A DNA stretch of 64,000 nt from Trichoplusia ni (GCF_003590095.1 NC_039486.1:3348001-3412000), one strand, 5' to 3'; shown: positions 13,401 through 26,200, counted from the first letter of the stretch. Notes: generated from the sequence alone by a model not told the origin. Numbers and translations are program-made.

Positions 13401-15049
13401 TCCACAAACATACAATTAACGTTTTTATAATAACTATCGTGAGACTGATTCATTATTAAACATACACAACGTTCGACTCGCGATCCCGCCGCGTCTGCTC
13501 ATGATTAAGGATTCCGGTTTGGTCCGAAACTAGTCGGGCTACCCCGATAAATACGCGTGAGTAAACCGTTAAATCATTTAATACAATTAACGTGCACAAA
13601 ATCACCCAGATTCAGAACAAGCATTCGTGGATCGCGCAAATGCTTGACCTACACGGGGACCGAACCATCCCCAACCTTACCCGCGCTATTTTCGTGAAAG
13701 CCTATTTGCCAAAAATCAATATGCTAGTTGCCTACTTACATTGCTACTACATCAGCTGGTACGAATGGCTTATCTCCAAGTAGACGACAATAGCTGTCTG
13801 TATATTGAAACCCAATTTCTGTGACATTGACGATCAATGAGGTAATAGCTTGTTCTGTTGTGCATGGCTTGGGAATACACACACCAAGTCGAAAAACAGC
13901 ATTTGCTAGTGGATGAGTCGATCTGTAACTGAGAAAATGATTTTTAATCCAAATTTTACAACTTAATTGTTTTGTGTAAACATATATACGGTTAGAATAT
14001 AGTAGTAGATTATAAACTATTAAATATCAGGAAGCCACAATGAGAAACTAAAATAGAATAAAATAAGCATAAAGGAGGAAAACGGAGCTTCTGTTCCTAT
14101 AAACAAGAAACATTTTTTTAAGACCAATTTATACTATAAATAGCGTAAATGTACAAAAAATTCTGTATAAAAAGTAACAGGTCATATTTGGTTCCTCCAG
14201 GGAACATGTGAAAGTCTTGGCGGATTCATGTTTTGGGTCCAGATTGGAAGCATGCCAATTAATGAAATTAAATTAATCAACTTACCTTAAATCGTCTTCA
14301 AAATCATCAAAATCTCCACTGAACATCCGCATATTTTTCCGTCTCATATGAAACTCTTCTATCTGAGCAGCGGTTTCTTCATCAATTCGTAAAGCACTTG
14401 GATCGAACGGCAAATTGCTCGGAAGTGGTAATGTAACGTTCTGACTAAAGGGAACCAGGATCGAACAATATTTCCCTTGAATGTGCATTTGTTCCAGTTG
14501 AAGATCGATCCCTAAACACTGATGGTAGTTCCCCAGGTCTACCATATTGCCTGTTAATATGCCTTTTGGAATCCTAGCCCCAGCATCCAAAACTGTAAAT
14601 TATATTAAGTATCGTTATTACATTTCAATAACAAGCTATTTTGATTAATAAAGTCTAAATAAAATCGCAGGTTCGATCTCACGTAGGACAACCAATTGTG
14701 TGATCCACAAAACGTTCGTTCTATTTTGATAGTCTTGGGCATGTGACTTGAAAGTTTATGAAACCCCACAAAAACAAAACTACTAGTCTACGAAGGGTCA
14801 AACGACAAAGGTGCGATAATGTCTCCTAGACTATTAAACGCTTTTAAGATATAATGAATAATTTTACTTACACTGGAATAGAAGCATGGAATTTGCTTTA
14901 ATAACACTTATTTGTCGGTCACATTCTTCCGCATCAATCACTTCTTCCAAAAACGTTTCATTAATCGCTCTATTCCTAACCTCCCTTGCACATACATTAA
15001 AATTTATTAAGCTAATTAACAATAACACTAAGGCCACTTTACACCCCAT
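7407..15049 (-). CDS. NRF-6-like membrane acyltransferase, copy B
   Basis: Complete 766-residue member of the array. Exons: 15049-14872, 14592-14286, 13922-13740, 12988-12909, 12412-12219, 11947-11833, 10766-10552, 10007-9814, 9521-9386, 9075-8889, 8678-8536, 7895-7784, 7663-7407. Every junction is GT-AG and phases match copies D-F. Order: signal peptide (MGCKVALVLLLISL), six-Cys NRF domain (ECDRQ, YHQCLG, GKYC, VCIPKPC, SYC), then transmembrane acyltransferase-3 domain with LDGIRTLAMIWVVLGH in exon 5. The last exon is a soluble, K/D/E-rich tail ending VVRVSDTGVHLD plus a short extension. An AATAAA (7406-7411, minus) overlaps the stop codon. The gene is longer than D-F only because its introns hold repeats. 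Intact, so probably expressed. Substrate unknown. Confidence 0.9.
8219..8514 (-). repeat. Interspersed repeat with 'gccagcaaacgt' end, in intron 11 of copy B
   Basis: It runs from agccagcaaacgtcgttttg through a poly-A stretch to ggaattttatatattaga. It is the reverse-orientation counterpart of 29866-30142, sharing 'cgaaacggcttaaccg'-type, 'catctatttttcatacccc'-type and terminal blocks. Its right end lies about 20 bp from the exon 11 donor at 8535. No coding capacity; class not determined. Confidence 0.75.
10085..10400. other. Unexplained segment in intron 7 of copy B
   Basis: This part of intron 7 is richer in GC than its surroundings and has an accidental open frame on the plus strand. Short 'gcgccatc'/'ccactagatgtcagcgg' motifs suggest a decayed mobile element. 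I do not recognise a protein. Confidence 0.3.
12789..12844. repeat. Inverted repeat, 18-bp perfect arms, intron 4 of copy B
   Basis: The arms atcaatcattttattgtt (12789-12806) and its reverse complement (12827-12844) flank a loop that contains a second small repeat, cagtc/gactg. It lies within an intron. It could be a tiny MITE or a stem-loop in the pre-mRNA. Confidence 0.75.
13478..13565 (-). repeat. Fragment of a dispersed repeat
   Basis: The segment from 'gactcgcgatcccgccgcgtc' through 'cgaaactagtcgggctaccccg' is a block I recall as repetitive in moth genomes. A weaker relative with 'gaactagtttcgggcccg' lies near 38465. Assignment rests on memory of the motif plus the local relative. Confidence 0.45.
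13588..13692 (-). mobile_element. tRNA-derived SINE fragment (intron 3 of copy B)
   Basis: On the minus strand it reads GGTTCGGTCCCCGTGTAGG, a pol III B-box, followed by CAAGCATTTGCGCGATCCACGAATGCTTGTTC and CTGGGTG, a SINE body. It abuts the exon 3 donor of copy B at about 13734-13739. A plus-strand relative lies at 14665-14785. Confidence 0.6.
14665..14785 (+). mobile_element. tRNA-derived SINE fragment (intron 1 of copy B)
   Basis: It starts with a B-box-like gcaggttcgatctcacgtag and continues 'gtgtgatccacaaaacgttcgttct', related to the fragment at 13588-13692 in the opposite orientation. It is truncated and diverged. Confidence 0.55.
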
Positions 15050-15764
15050 CGTGGACGTTGTAGACTGATTCTCACGATTTGATTTGTCTGCAGGTAATTT
15101 TCAAATTTTGATCAAAAGCTTATCGAGAATATTCACATCATTATTAAGTGTAATTCTGCAAATTTTTTTGTGTTCAATAAAGTCAGAATATGGATATAAA
15201 AATTGCATTTATTATGTATATCAACATGCTGCGACTTAGAAGCCTCAAGAACCATTAGTGATACATCCATGACAGAATGAAGTCCGTATTTAAAGCTACG
15301 GCATTATAATAAAAATGCAGCTTTATCGATATCAGCCGATCAAGAATTGCATAGGAAAACCAGTTTTGTTCAGAATATGCTATGAGTTTCTTAGAAAATG
15401 TTTTCTATTTCCAAGTAAAGAACCGATCTTCAAAAATATCTGGATATTTTACCAAAATCTGTAATCTTTAACCTTTAAAATTAAATTAAATTGTAACTTA
15501 GTTTAGAATAAACCTCCTGTTATTCTGATAAAAATCGCAATATTCGTATCTCGTGATTTGCCTTCGGATAATAAGCCTTTACATCAAGTATAATTCCTAA
15601 TTTTCTCTTGGATAACAGAAATACCTACGCACATCAGATAATGTAGTAACAATGTATTAAAACTTGATTATATTAGAGATAAAATACTCGTAGCGTTTTC
15701 GTTCTGCAGCAATTTAATGCTGATAAGTAATACAATTTGTGGACCTTTTTTTAGTTAAGGTGGC

Positions 15765-15990
15765 GGTGGAATCCTCATGAACTGTAGACCCACTCGCTCG
15801 GGGAAGGGAATGGGTAGTGTCAGACTTTTACTGACTAATCCTGAACCGCCGTGCCACGTCATCCGCGTTTTTGTGACCGCGAGCTTCCACCGGGCCAGTA
15901 ATGCATGCCGGTAGGTCACTTTCTCGAGTTGTGTGGAGGCCGACGTGTAAAGAGCGTCGGCCTCCTCGCCTCAACAATTTGTGGACCTGC
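15765..15990. repeat. GC-rich dispersed repeat fragment
   Basis: Contains 'actgtagacccactcgctcg', 'gggaatgggtagtgtcagac' and 'ttttactgactaa'. A shorter relative with 'ttgtcagacttttaccgacta' lies in intron 2 of copy D near 36242-36340. The base composition differs sharply from its surroundings. Element class not known. Confidence 0.5.
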
Positions 15991-16084
15991 CTTGAGATTT
16001 TGAGTAGAATCTTAAAAAAAAGCTCTACTTCCAGGGAAATTGGCTGCAATTGGCAAGTGGTTCAAATACGGAGTGATTTATTTT

Positions 16085-16319
16085 TCACTAGCTTTTCGCT
16101 CGCGGCTTCACCCGCCGAGGCGTCGGTTATATCGCGTTTCCAAGAGAACTCTTCAAAAGTCCAGGATAAAAACCTGGAACCTATCCTATGTTCTTTCTTA
16201 AGGTCAACTCTATCTTTGTACCAAATTTCATTAAAATCGGTTCAGTGGTTTAGAAAGCGTAACAGACAGACAGACAGACAGACAGAGTTACTTTCACATT
16301 TATAATATTAGTAGGGATT
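16085..16319 (+). repeat. Dispersed repeat, 'ctagcttttcgc ... attagtaggga' family
   Basis: Shares ordered blocks with 59182-59423 (plus) and 52128-52362 (minus): 'ctagcttttcgc', 'gagaactcttcaaaagtcc', 'ctatgttctttct', 'aaggtcaactctatct', 'accaaatttcattaaa' and a (cagacaga)n run before 'ttataatattagtaggga'. Noncoding. Probably the tail of a mobile element. Confidence 0.8.
16262..16287 (+). repeat. (ACAG)n microsatellite
   Basis: A short acagacagacagacagacag run inside the repeat at 16085-16319. The sister copy at 59182 has a decayed version. Confidence 0.85.
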
Positions 16320-16789
16320 AAGTTTCTAGTGTCTATCTACCAGTTGGGAAATATTGTTAGTATTTTAAAATTAAAAAGCGGATAATGATTCTTATTGTTT
16401 CAACCATCATCTCAACAATGGTCTGATCAAGTATTTTTTCAACAAACTTTGACAATTTAGAAGGTTATTAAAGACCCCGTAGTAGGAAATAATAAACGTT
16501 TTGTTTTACACCTTTATATTGTTTCTGAAAGTACTACATCTCTTTACTGTTTTGAAACAAAATTATTTTTAACATTCCTATGGACCGTTCAAAGAATCGT
16601 GATTGATGGGAATAAAAAATTCCATCAAAGTGAGCAGCATTTTATCAATGACGTCTACAACTATTTGATTATCAAAATGAATTTGTTTTTCGGAATTTAA
16701 CAGGTATTTTTGTCTGCAATGTTAATTGCTCAAATGCAATCAGCTACATCGGTATTCATGTTTTATCACGCTCTTGTTTTTATCAGCCG

Positions 16790-17160
16790 ACACCAGTGCC
16801 GCATTATACATAAGGCACTTTAGGCCTGTGACTATGACCAAGGGCCCACCACTATGACTAGGGGCCCAGCACTCAAGATGAAAAAGAAAAAATGAAACCA
16901 CGGTAGAAGCCCACATTATTGACAGTATGCATCTAAAAAAAGCTCGATAAATTTTTTACTGAATGAAAATAACTTGAACCAAGGGGGCCCCCACACCATT
17001 GTTGCCTGGAGGCCTCGAGGCCTCTGGGCCCCTAGATCCGGCCCTGGCCGACACACAAAATAATGAAGTCTGCAAGCAGTGGTGGATTAACCATTAATGA
17101 GATTAAGCAATTTCAGGGTCATCGCGTCTAGGGGGACCTGAAGAAGCCAAAAAATGCTTA
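16790..17160. repeat. Decayed repeat with 'gggggcccc' and 'gcagtggtggattaacc' blocks
   Basis: Holds several near-repeats of aagggcccaccac/aggggcccagcac, then 'ctctgggcccctagatccggccctgg' split over two blocks, and 'agtggtggattaacc'. It is much more GC-rich than its neighbours. I recall similar blocks as repetitive in many invertebrate genomes. No coding frame. Confidence 0.45.
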
Positions 17161-20100
17161 GAGTCCTAAATCCGAGGCCACCAAAAACCATACCATTTCG
17201 AGGACTAATTTGGTTTGCCCGATTTAAGTTGACTTAAAGTCCGACTCAGAGTCATAACCGCTACCGCTTACCATCTCTCTACCCTCTACCTCTACACGCT
17301 AGTAATAAATACATAGTAGATTTGTCAATCAGGAACCAACCTATCCTAATTTTGACCATCAAGTGGTCTTAATTGGTCGTTGTGAGCAAGCAATGGTAGC
17401 ATTTATTTACCCCCATACATACTGGCATTTCCCAAACATACATTTATGTCAAACAAAATTGGGTAAACAATTTTTACGACAAAATCAATTTTAATAGGCA
17501 CTGACGTCAATCTGCTTTATAAATCAATCATTTATGCTCAAGTGTTTATTGTAATTATCTCTGTCATATTCAACTAACACAAGATTATCTTTATTTCAAT
17601 CATGATAGTGATTCTAATCATCTCGCATATCCTGCTTATGTTTTTAATGTGATCAGTCTTCATTACGCGTAAACAGCTCAATGGATACTGACATGACGTA
17701 TTCAGGTACCATTTACTTTGTAATTCAAAATCTCTTAGTGTTTTGTGTAGACCTAGAAGTAAAACTAGTTTAGATGGCCCTTTTAATAAATAGTATTATT
17801 TTTTATTTGAAAAAGAAATGTATTTAAATTGAAAGAGGAAAGCGCCTTGCTGTGGACTTTGCTGCACCACAGCTAGAGCACTTAGGATGCGGTAAGGAGT
17901 GGGTGAATTTTGACTTCGAATAGCGCAACTTTGTAGCTTAATTTATAATTATCGATTTTTCATTTTGATTGATTTTTTAATTTTACTTAAGGTGTCATTT
18001 TGGGTATTAACAAGATGGAAAGACCGTATAGGCTCTTAAAACGGAGTCAAACCGAAGACACTTAAACTTCGATTTTTAGCCCCGAGGGATACGCGACCTG
18101 CTCCTGGTTCGTAAACCGTATTAAAACTCTACGTATTCGTACTGGTCTCCTGTGTACGATCAGCTTGAACGGTTCGGTAATTAGCTGGTACTAGTGGATG
18201 TATCTGAGATATTTCATGAACATTAATTAATATGTGCTCAACTGATGCGAGTTTTCGAACATTTGATAAAAATCACTTCGATAACTGTCATTAGAACCTT
18301 TGGCGTTACGTAACATAAATTAGAAACTTGTTAAATAATAATATGCAGAATGTAATTTATGGATAATTAATGGAATTCCATAATTAATGGAAGTCCAATA
18401 AATATAGTCTTAGATTAATTATGTTCGTAATACCTCTGTCCACAACTTAATGCTTTTTAAATAAAAAACACGTCTTAGTGACTAGCACCTCAATATAAAC
18501 AGTCTGGATTAGCTGTTGGTTAGGTTGAGATGGACCCATGGTAGCAAATTTCAATTCCACACGTAAAAGAGTTTAAGGAAAGTTTTTTTAATATGGTATT
18601 TTTTGCAAATTCCTCACTTCCTATGGTATTTACATAGTTATAATAAAAACTAAAGTTACACACAAAACAACAATCATAGTTTTTAATGTTTTTGTATTTA
18701 TTTTTCAAAATAAGTCTAATTTGAGTCGATTCCTTAATAAATGCATGGGCTTCTTGTATCTCAGTTCGATTGTCTCATGTCATTCTTTTTCGATGCCTCA
18801 AAATTTGTTTCAGGGATCTGTGGTTTCTTCACTCCTGGGAAAAATGAACATAATTCAATATTAATACAATTAAGTACCTATTTATAAATATTAAGTATAC
18901 ACTTACAGGGTGTGTCGGCGAAGCAATATCACATTTCCGGTAGTGAAAATCAAGCCAAAGTCATGAGTAGAAACAACTTTTTCCAAGAAACGATTACATT
19001 GCTTAATTTTCATCCGCTTTCAAAAAGGAGGAGGTTATGAATTCGTCTTTTTTTGTTTGTTTCTAGTATGATTGGCTTTGTACATAGTTCACCGAAAAAT
19101 ATTTGAAGGTTTTTAGTAAAAAGAGTGAAAATTCAAAAAGGGATGACCTCAAACGAAGACATGCAGCTATAGAAGCGAGATAGCGAGCTACAATACTTAA
19201 GGCGGCGTCTCTTTTCCACGACAGCAGACCCAGACTTAGTGATCATTGGCCCAATTAGGTATACAAATTACAGAATTTAGAAAACAATTACCTCCTCCTA
19301 GTAGTAGCTTGATCAAAGTAGAACAAGGTGCATGTATAATTATTGTTGCCAAAAATGAAACGATAAACGCCATCGTGTAGTGACCGAGGAACTTGAATGT
19401 CAGAAATAAAACATGTAAATATTTTACTTTGAAACTAACATTTGACGTAGAAAATAAGTTTACACTATGATTAATTCCCTAAAAACGTCTTTTTTAAATA
19501 TTTGTCTAGTGTCGGTAGGCAACATATTATTATGGTGTGAAGTTACTCGTTATTCAATTACATTGTTTGCTTCCTTCTTTTATGAAAAGGACCAGCTTTT
19601 AGCTTAATATTTGATTTCTATTTAATAGAGACAATACCATCTCACGTAGTTGTACACATACATACAAATACAATAAGTGTTACACGTCTCTAGGGTCTAG
19701 AGAATGTGTTGTATATGTTGACATAGGACTATAAAGCATATCCCGAAACTGGTTTGGTTCTACTTTTGATTTTGATTCGAATTTGTAAATATTCTGGAAT
19801 AGTACTATCGTATCTGATGAAAATGGAGCTACAATCCATTTTGCCGATCGAGCATGATTCAACTCTTGCTGTTTCCCATTGTATGATCAGCGGTAGTGTC
19901 GAGTTCTAGACTACCAACTCAATTTTTATTTATCTGAAGCAGAACTCGACTTCGTCGGGTGCAGACATCAGCTTGTATATAGATTTAAACACATTTCCTT
20001 AATGACGTGCATGATTGTGTATGCTTACCATTAAGCCAACAGAAAACAAAACTGGTGATATAGCAGTATAGTTGACGACCACCTGCAGTGCAGAGTGGAA

Positions 20101-22309
20101 CAAATAGATCCCGTACGACAAACGAGAATGGATCTTCCAAAATCTTAGAGATAAGAACCAGTTTATTGGACCTGGAATTAAAAAATACTAATTTTACTTG
20201 AAATACTGTGTTCTGTTTTTACTCAACATGAAAGAACATCAATTAATATCTTTGTCGTTTCAAGAAACCACAACCAATGGGTATCCTGTGACTAACAACT
20301 CCGGTACTTATCACCAGTAAACTTAAGTAAACAAAATGGTTTCTTAGGTTTACGCGAATGTTAGACATTGAAATAATACTAAAAATAAACAAACAAGAGT
20401 TAAGAAAATGTAAATACTTTTTACGATTTAAGACTTAATGAAAATTTTAAGTCCCTAACTTTAAGTTACTAACTTTTGAAGAAAAAGACTTTTTGGTTTT
20501 GGAGTTCTTACTGCTAAATATGGATTTTTACTTGCATCCATACCCGTTCACGCATAAGTATATTAGACTTCCAATGAACACAGCGAAACTAGGTCTGAGG
20601 AAGGAATTGTAGAAACTGTCCAAAACTTGTTTGCTAATATCCCAATTCGGCTTGAGGGTAACAGAGGGACAGAGGGTAGTTAGTATACATGATAAACGTT
20701 GACACGGATAAGGCTAGTAACCAACGGCAGACGGCTTGCGTCTGAAAATGAATATTCAGAGTAATGTTGAGATCTGGTGCCATTGATTTCAGTTAAATGG
20801 GCCATTATTATGAAATTAGTAAAACGACCAGCAGTGTTACTTGTTTGTATACCTCTTTTTCGTGATTAGAAGCCAGATCTATGTCATATAGAAAATTGGA
20901 ATCCATTGCTACGCATAAGAACCAAACTCTCCCTGTTCACTCACACTCACAAGCAATACAATTATAATATTGTATCGTACGTACTTCTGACAAGCGCAGC
21001 TTCGTAGTCTTCACCAGATATCCAAAGATCATACCCACGACAAATGGGGAACCTCGAGTTAATGTATTTATGTAGTAGTTCGTTAAATAGTCCTGTCTCC
21101 TCACTATATCACTAGAAATAGAAAAAGTATTGCAAAATTATCATTTATTGTTCACCCATTGATTTCCCATGAACTTATCCCGTGACAGAAAAGAAAATGA
21201 TTTACTGATTCATCTGTCCAAAACATTCCATCAATCCATCTTCTAAAACCAACGTCATAATTCGATTTGTCTATTAAGGTCATTTAATTAACCATTTACA
21301 AAATTCCTTACCTAGTCATCATAACAGCTGGAAATTCCTTTATGTATGTGGTAGAAGCTGCTAGGATTGCGAGTAGGCCAGCAAAAAGTGCTCCCCATAC
21401 GATTTTCTTCGATGCCCAATAGTACCCAGAATAAGATTATTGGTGATATAACGTGCAGCTGGACTTCGATTGCTAAGTACCATTCTTGCCCGATGCACTG
21501 AAAATGTAATAAAAGTCTTGCGAATAATTAAATTTTCATAGTTTAATTTATATTAGGGCAATCATTTTTGAGTTCATTCCCTTTCTAAATTCAAAAGTTA
21601 ATAACACAGAGTAACTGTCAGGTTTTACTATTTGGCCGCAAGTCAGCTGCACTTAATGTATGCACTTATAAGGATCCATGTAGACAACTACGTCGGCAAA
21701 GGACCTGACATATATAAAAATACGCGTTACGCTCGGAAAATAATATGCCTGACTGTTAAAAGTGCTAATACACGTTATTCACCATTGTTAAGAAGATTAA
21801 AAAACCCATTAAAAAAAAATATCTGTGACATACCATGATACTTGGATTTGCGTAGTTTTGTATATGAAGCAAGGTCCACCAGCCAGCTCTACAGGAGCCC
21901 GTTTAGCCACGAGCTTATATAATGATTGATTGGTGCTGATCGCGAAACAGATGATTAAGACTGAAAATTTTGAAAAAGATATGTATAATGTTTGAAAATT
22001 AAGTTAATTGTTTGTACTTTTGTTCAGAAATATCAAAGTCTTTTTAGGTATAAAAAGTGACTTACTTCCGGTCAATTTTCCGGTGAGTATAAACTATGAG
22101 GAACCCGCTTAAGGTAAAAAATGTGTCCACAGTTATATGTGCGCCCCTGACCCATATAGACTTCCAAGTAGGCGACCACTGAAAACATAAAGTATTCGAA
22201 TTCAGATGTTACTTCCCTAAGCTTAATACCACATTCTACAACTTTTGCCATTAAAAAGCTAAATAAATATTTACTAATAAATTATTATATTTAAATATTA
22301 AGCAAACCA

Positions 22310-22380
22310 ATCATCATCATCATCTTCAGCCTATATTTGAACATTTCTGGATGAATGGCTTCTTCCATTTCCGGCGGCCA
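22310..22380. repeat. LINE-tail-like fragment in copy C
   Basis: Starts 'catcatcatcatcttcagcc' and resembles the common 'atcatcatcatcagcct' repeat of moth genomes. It directly precedes a strong hairpin (22381-22429). Confidence 0.4.
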
Positions 22381-22429
22381 GGACAGGATGCAGAGCACAA
22401 GGCACAATCTTGTGCTCTGCATCCAGTCC
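22381..22429. repeat. Hairpin, 21-bp stem with one mismatch
   Basis: The perfect arms ggatgcagagcacaag (22386-22401) and cttgtgctctgcatcc (22409-22424) surround a 7-nt loop. GGAC/GTCC extends the stem beyond one mismatch. It lies in an intron of the copy C pseudogene. Confidence 0.85.
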
Positions 22430-24333
22430 CAACAAATCTAAAATATACTTTACCTAAACCTAATCTTATATTAAAGTTACAAATACCATATAATGTATAG
22501 TCCTTACCTTAACAAGCCCGTCCACCGGATTTGCCCAAAATCCTTTGGCCCCAAACGTATGACCCAGAACGACCCAAGCCATTGCTAATGCTCGGATGCT
22601 ATCCAAACACTCTATGGTACCTTGTCCAGGCGAAAAAGTCATCAGACGACGCCCATTAGTATACCCTAAAAATGAGGCCCTGATGGTACTTATTGTTTTG
22701 GGATTTGAAATATTTAATTGAAACTCAAAAAAACATTATCGATGGGAAGAACGAGATCTACAGCTTGGTATAAACCTTTTTAGGCCACATTGATCTAGTT
22801 TAGGTACTTTTCCCAGCCTCTTGGTAACCGCTTCTATTCAACCTTATTAAACAGTTTATGGTTCATTTCATGGGCAAGAGGTGACACAATATAATAGCTT
22901 GAAATTGTTTGATAACCAACTTTGATAACATGCTTACCATTTATCAGAATCACTGTTTGGTAAATATCGTAGGAGGTACTGATTAGTGTTATCAATCCGA
23001 TAACTGAAAGTATCACCCTGAAACACAAAGAAATTTGCAAAATCAAGGAAATAGACAAAAACTTATGTAAGAAATATTTTTATGCTTACACAAAAACCGT
23101 ATCACCTGCTACCCAAGGTTTGTCACTGGGTAATCGACAAAAGTTATCGTTGTACTCGAAGCCGAGAGACGAGATGTCAGTGTTGAGAAATGTATTTAGT
23201 GCTTGCCGAGTAGTACAAGGTCTTGGTATACATATAGATTTAATGTTATCACCGAAAATGGGCTATCTGACCCAACCCAAATCAATTCGAGCCTTCAGTT
23301 GCTAGATTAGACTTTAATTTCAAAGTACCTTTTTTGATTGAATGCGAATGCTTCTGCTTTCAAAGCTTTTAATCCTTCTAGAGCAATTACTGTATTGTCA
23401 TCAAAATATAACTGATCTGGACGAATGTTCAATTTTTCTCTCAGGAATGGAGATTCGAAGCTTTGATTCAAAGGAACTTGAATAGTACAACATTTTTCTT
23501 GGAGTTCGGAATTCAGTATCTGTTGATTTAGACCAATGCATTGATAGTAGTTGCCCATCTCGACAGTATTGCTTTGGAGAATGCCTTTTGGAATCCTTAT
23601 ACCAGCATCAGCAACTGTTAAAATATATAGTTACTTCCATGTCTTTGGTAAAGATTCTACTTTTTTATTTAGTACCACGAATAATGATGAGCCATACCAG
23701 GTCGTACGGAGCCATAACGTCTCTTAAAAAAACTGTTTCAGGTGTAACGTGCAAGACGTACGCTACGTAAGCAAGCTACAAGGCTTTTGCAATTGACTGC
23801 TCTTAAGAGCCCCGAAACTATCAACATGTTTACTACATAGCTTTTTTATTAGTCCAATTTGTGTGATTGCTGACGCTGATGGCTAGAAAGGTTTTCAAAC
23901 TTGCCAAATTCTATTGCTGAAATATTATATTATTTTACACTAGTTTCCTATTGTACACATGTACCGTGTGAGACAAACAATTTGGATCCTCTAAGTCTTG
24001 ATAAAACAAAAGTTTAGAGACATCTTTTTGCTTTTACGTCAGCTCAAGAACATGTATTCAGAAATGGTACTCACAGAAAGCGGTTAAGTAGACATTCGTC
24101 CTTATAAATCTTATTTGGCCATCACATAATTCTTGATCTAACACTTCTTCATGAAGGCTCTGATCAAATGCATCATTTGGTAAAGTTAACTCTACAATTG
24201 CAAATGCATGGAAAAAAGCTAAATTTGAGTACATTGTGATAACTCTCTTTAGTGGCACATTATGCTAAAATAATAATCCATTAAAATGAGCGAGTCGTAT
24301 ATAGAAACAGTTACTGAAAAAGTCTTTTGAAAC

Positions 24334-24352
24334 GTTATCCTTATCTTATCGT
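24334..24352 (-). promoter_or_regulatory. Paired GATA motif upstream of copy C
   Basis: The minus strand reads CGATAAGATAAGG followed by another GATAA-like site, about 80 bp upstream of the copy C start. It is preserved although the gene is broken. See also copies A and D. Confidence 0.4.
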
Positions 24353-26200
24353 TATAATTAGCCTTTAACCATGACTTAATGAATTGATGAAATGTGATTT
24401 CAAGTTAAAGAAAGATGGTCAAGATAATAACACAGCTACCGGTTACCTACCACAATTAACACTTTAAGATATTTCCGTCATCAATCACTTTTAGTGTCTC
24501 TGTAAACATGTTATTACATTCTATTTTTAAATTGTATGTAAGAACGGTGTTGGTTACACTGCCGTATCTAAAGCATTTAACAAGGTAATTTGTAATCCGA
24601 TCGAGATTTCGAGATCCAATGCTAGACCTATTCCTTCCTCTAGTGGCGCCACAACAGACTGTCCTTTTTTATTTTTGCCCTGGTGAAAAGTAAGAACGGC
24701 TACTTCATGTTTGAAAACCACAAACTTTAGTTATCCTAAGCTCTTCCTCTACGAAGGTAACGATTATCTAAAAGGATAGAGCTTAAAATAAAAAAGTGTT
24801 TGAATTGAAAAAAATATTGTCCTGAGCAGGTTTTTTTTTTTATTTGAATCGTTTTGATAGGTTCAAATCGTACAGTTGGGAATATTCCATCGTCTTAATA
24901 GTTCAGAAGATCTATCATCATGTCTTAAAGTAATATTATTATCGATGTGGAAGCTTAACATGCAATACACGACGTAGAGAGCAATATCTAATAATATCTA
25001 TAAATGTTATAATATAATACAAGGCGACACGGTAGGCCCTCTAGTTTTTCTAATCTAGTAAGGAAGAATGAAGTATATCACGTTTAATTTTCGTGTCAAG
25101 TCAATCAAATTGCACAACATAAATTATTTTCGTAAAAGGCCTCATGATAACAGCATGACCTTATCGTGAAAACGTCTCTGACGATTACCACTTAATTCTA
25201 GATTAGAGCTGTTGAGTAACAATTATCATAATTTACCTATCAAAGATCTGATAATCTGATAAGCATGAAACGTCACCGAAATTGATCCAATTAGAATGAA
25301 AATATTCACCGACAAAAATGTAAGATTATCAACTAAAAGTAAACAAATAATTTAATCTATTTCAATCTGGAATGTTATCTGTTCACATTTGCGTTGCATT
25401 TTTGCGATTAACAATGTTTTGCTTGTCGGCTGGTCTTGCAGCACTCTGAACAGAATTGTATAGCTATTTGGAGATTCGAATCTAATGAAGGCAAGAAGAA
25501 ATGTATCTATTTAAAAGTTATCATGCGCGATAAAACCTCTTGCGAAGTAGATTCATAATTATTCAAGGAAGGAGACATAAGAGTCGAACCAACCGCGGGC
25601 CGCCAAGTCAGTTTGTTGTTCTAGCCTCAATAGGAATACATCAGAAACTTTGAGCTACCCAAAACGGTTGATAAAAGGCGGACAGGTGGCGGACGTAAGG
25701 ATAGATAGACAGACAGCTGGCCAGACAGCGGACACCCTATTAATAAGAATGATAGGGTTCCGTTTTGACCCTTCATATATGCTACACTGAAATCGTGTTT
25801 TAAATACAACCGGTCAAGTTTTAATTTCACTCGCTGTCCTTAAGGTATAAATAGGATAAGGCGGCTTTCTTACTTTTTAACACTTTTAACATAACTTCGC
25901 AGCAACATAATTATTGCTGCTGCGTTGTGTGATTTTGCAAAATATTGTAATTTAGTTATATCTATAAGTTTTTATTATCTTCTACTTCATGACAACTCTA
26001 AAACTACTTCACCGATTTCTAAAAACCCCGTCTAATATCTTCATAACCACTTGGAAAAAGACGCGCGCTTTATATATACCATATGTCCAGCTTATTATTA
26101 TTTTTTAACTTCATGTTTTGGTCGTAAAGGGTAGCGAGGTAATTACATCTCTCTCAAATAACTCGCTCGTTTTGCGCAGACTCGTCAATATTGATTTGTT
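24353..26200. other. Intergenic, no recognised gene
   Basis: AT-rich spacer with no supported gene. Around 25920-26100, 'aactacttcaccgatttct' resembles the 'aaccgattt' core of dispersed repeats. Confidence 0.5.

Larger units (their letters stand above)
15050..18760. other. Intergenic spacer between copies B and C
   Basis: No gene is recognisable in these 3.7 kb. The spacer carries several decayed repeats (15765-15990, 16085-16319, 16790-17160) listed separately. A TTATCG near 15120 is a single GATA-like site upstream of copy B. Confidence 0.6.
18761..24258 (-). pseudogene. NRF-6-like acyltransferase, copy C (broken)
   Basis: All 13 exon positions of the family can be traced (about 24258-24075, 23614-23331, 23270-23090, 23018-22938, 22700-22508, 22182-22071, 21895-21836, 21500-21313, 21117-20994, 20741-20533, 20173-20031, 19395-19289, 18837-18761). 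Several are damaged. Exon 3 loses frame before the ICIPRPC motif. Exon 6 lacks two bases near its end. The first two-thirds of exon 7 is missing. Exon 8 has a one-base shift after WVLLG. Exon 10 shifts after YTNYP and has a degraded donor. Exons 1, 2, 5, 9 and 11 remain open. Exon 5 still has LDSIRALAMAWVVLGH, with S replacing the G of LDGIR. The terminal exon encodes only about 24 residues, lacking the charged tail of B and D-F. Nearest relative is copy A. It could yield noncoding RNA but not a full protein. Confidence 0.85.

Noticed and set aside
15901..16305. Plus-strand 134-codon open frame
   Set aside because: Spans two different repeat families and their boundary, including the ACAG microsatellite; not a gene.
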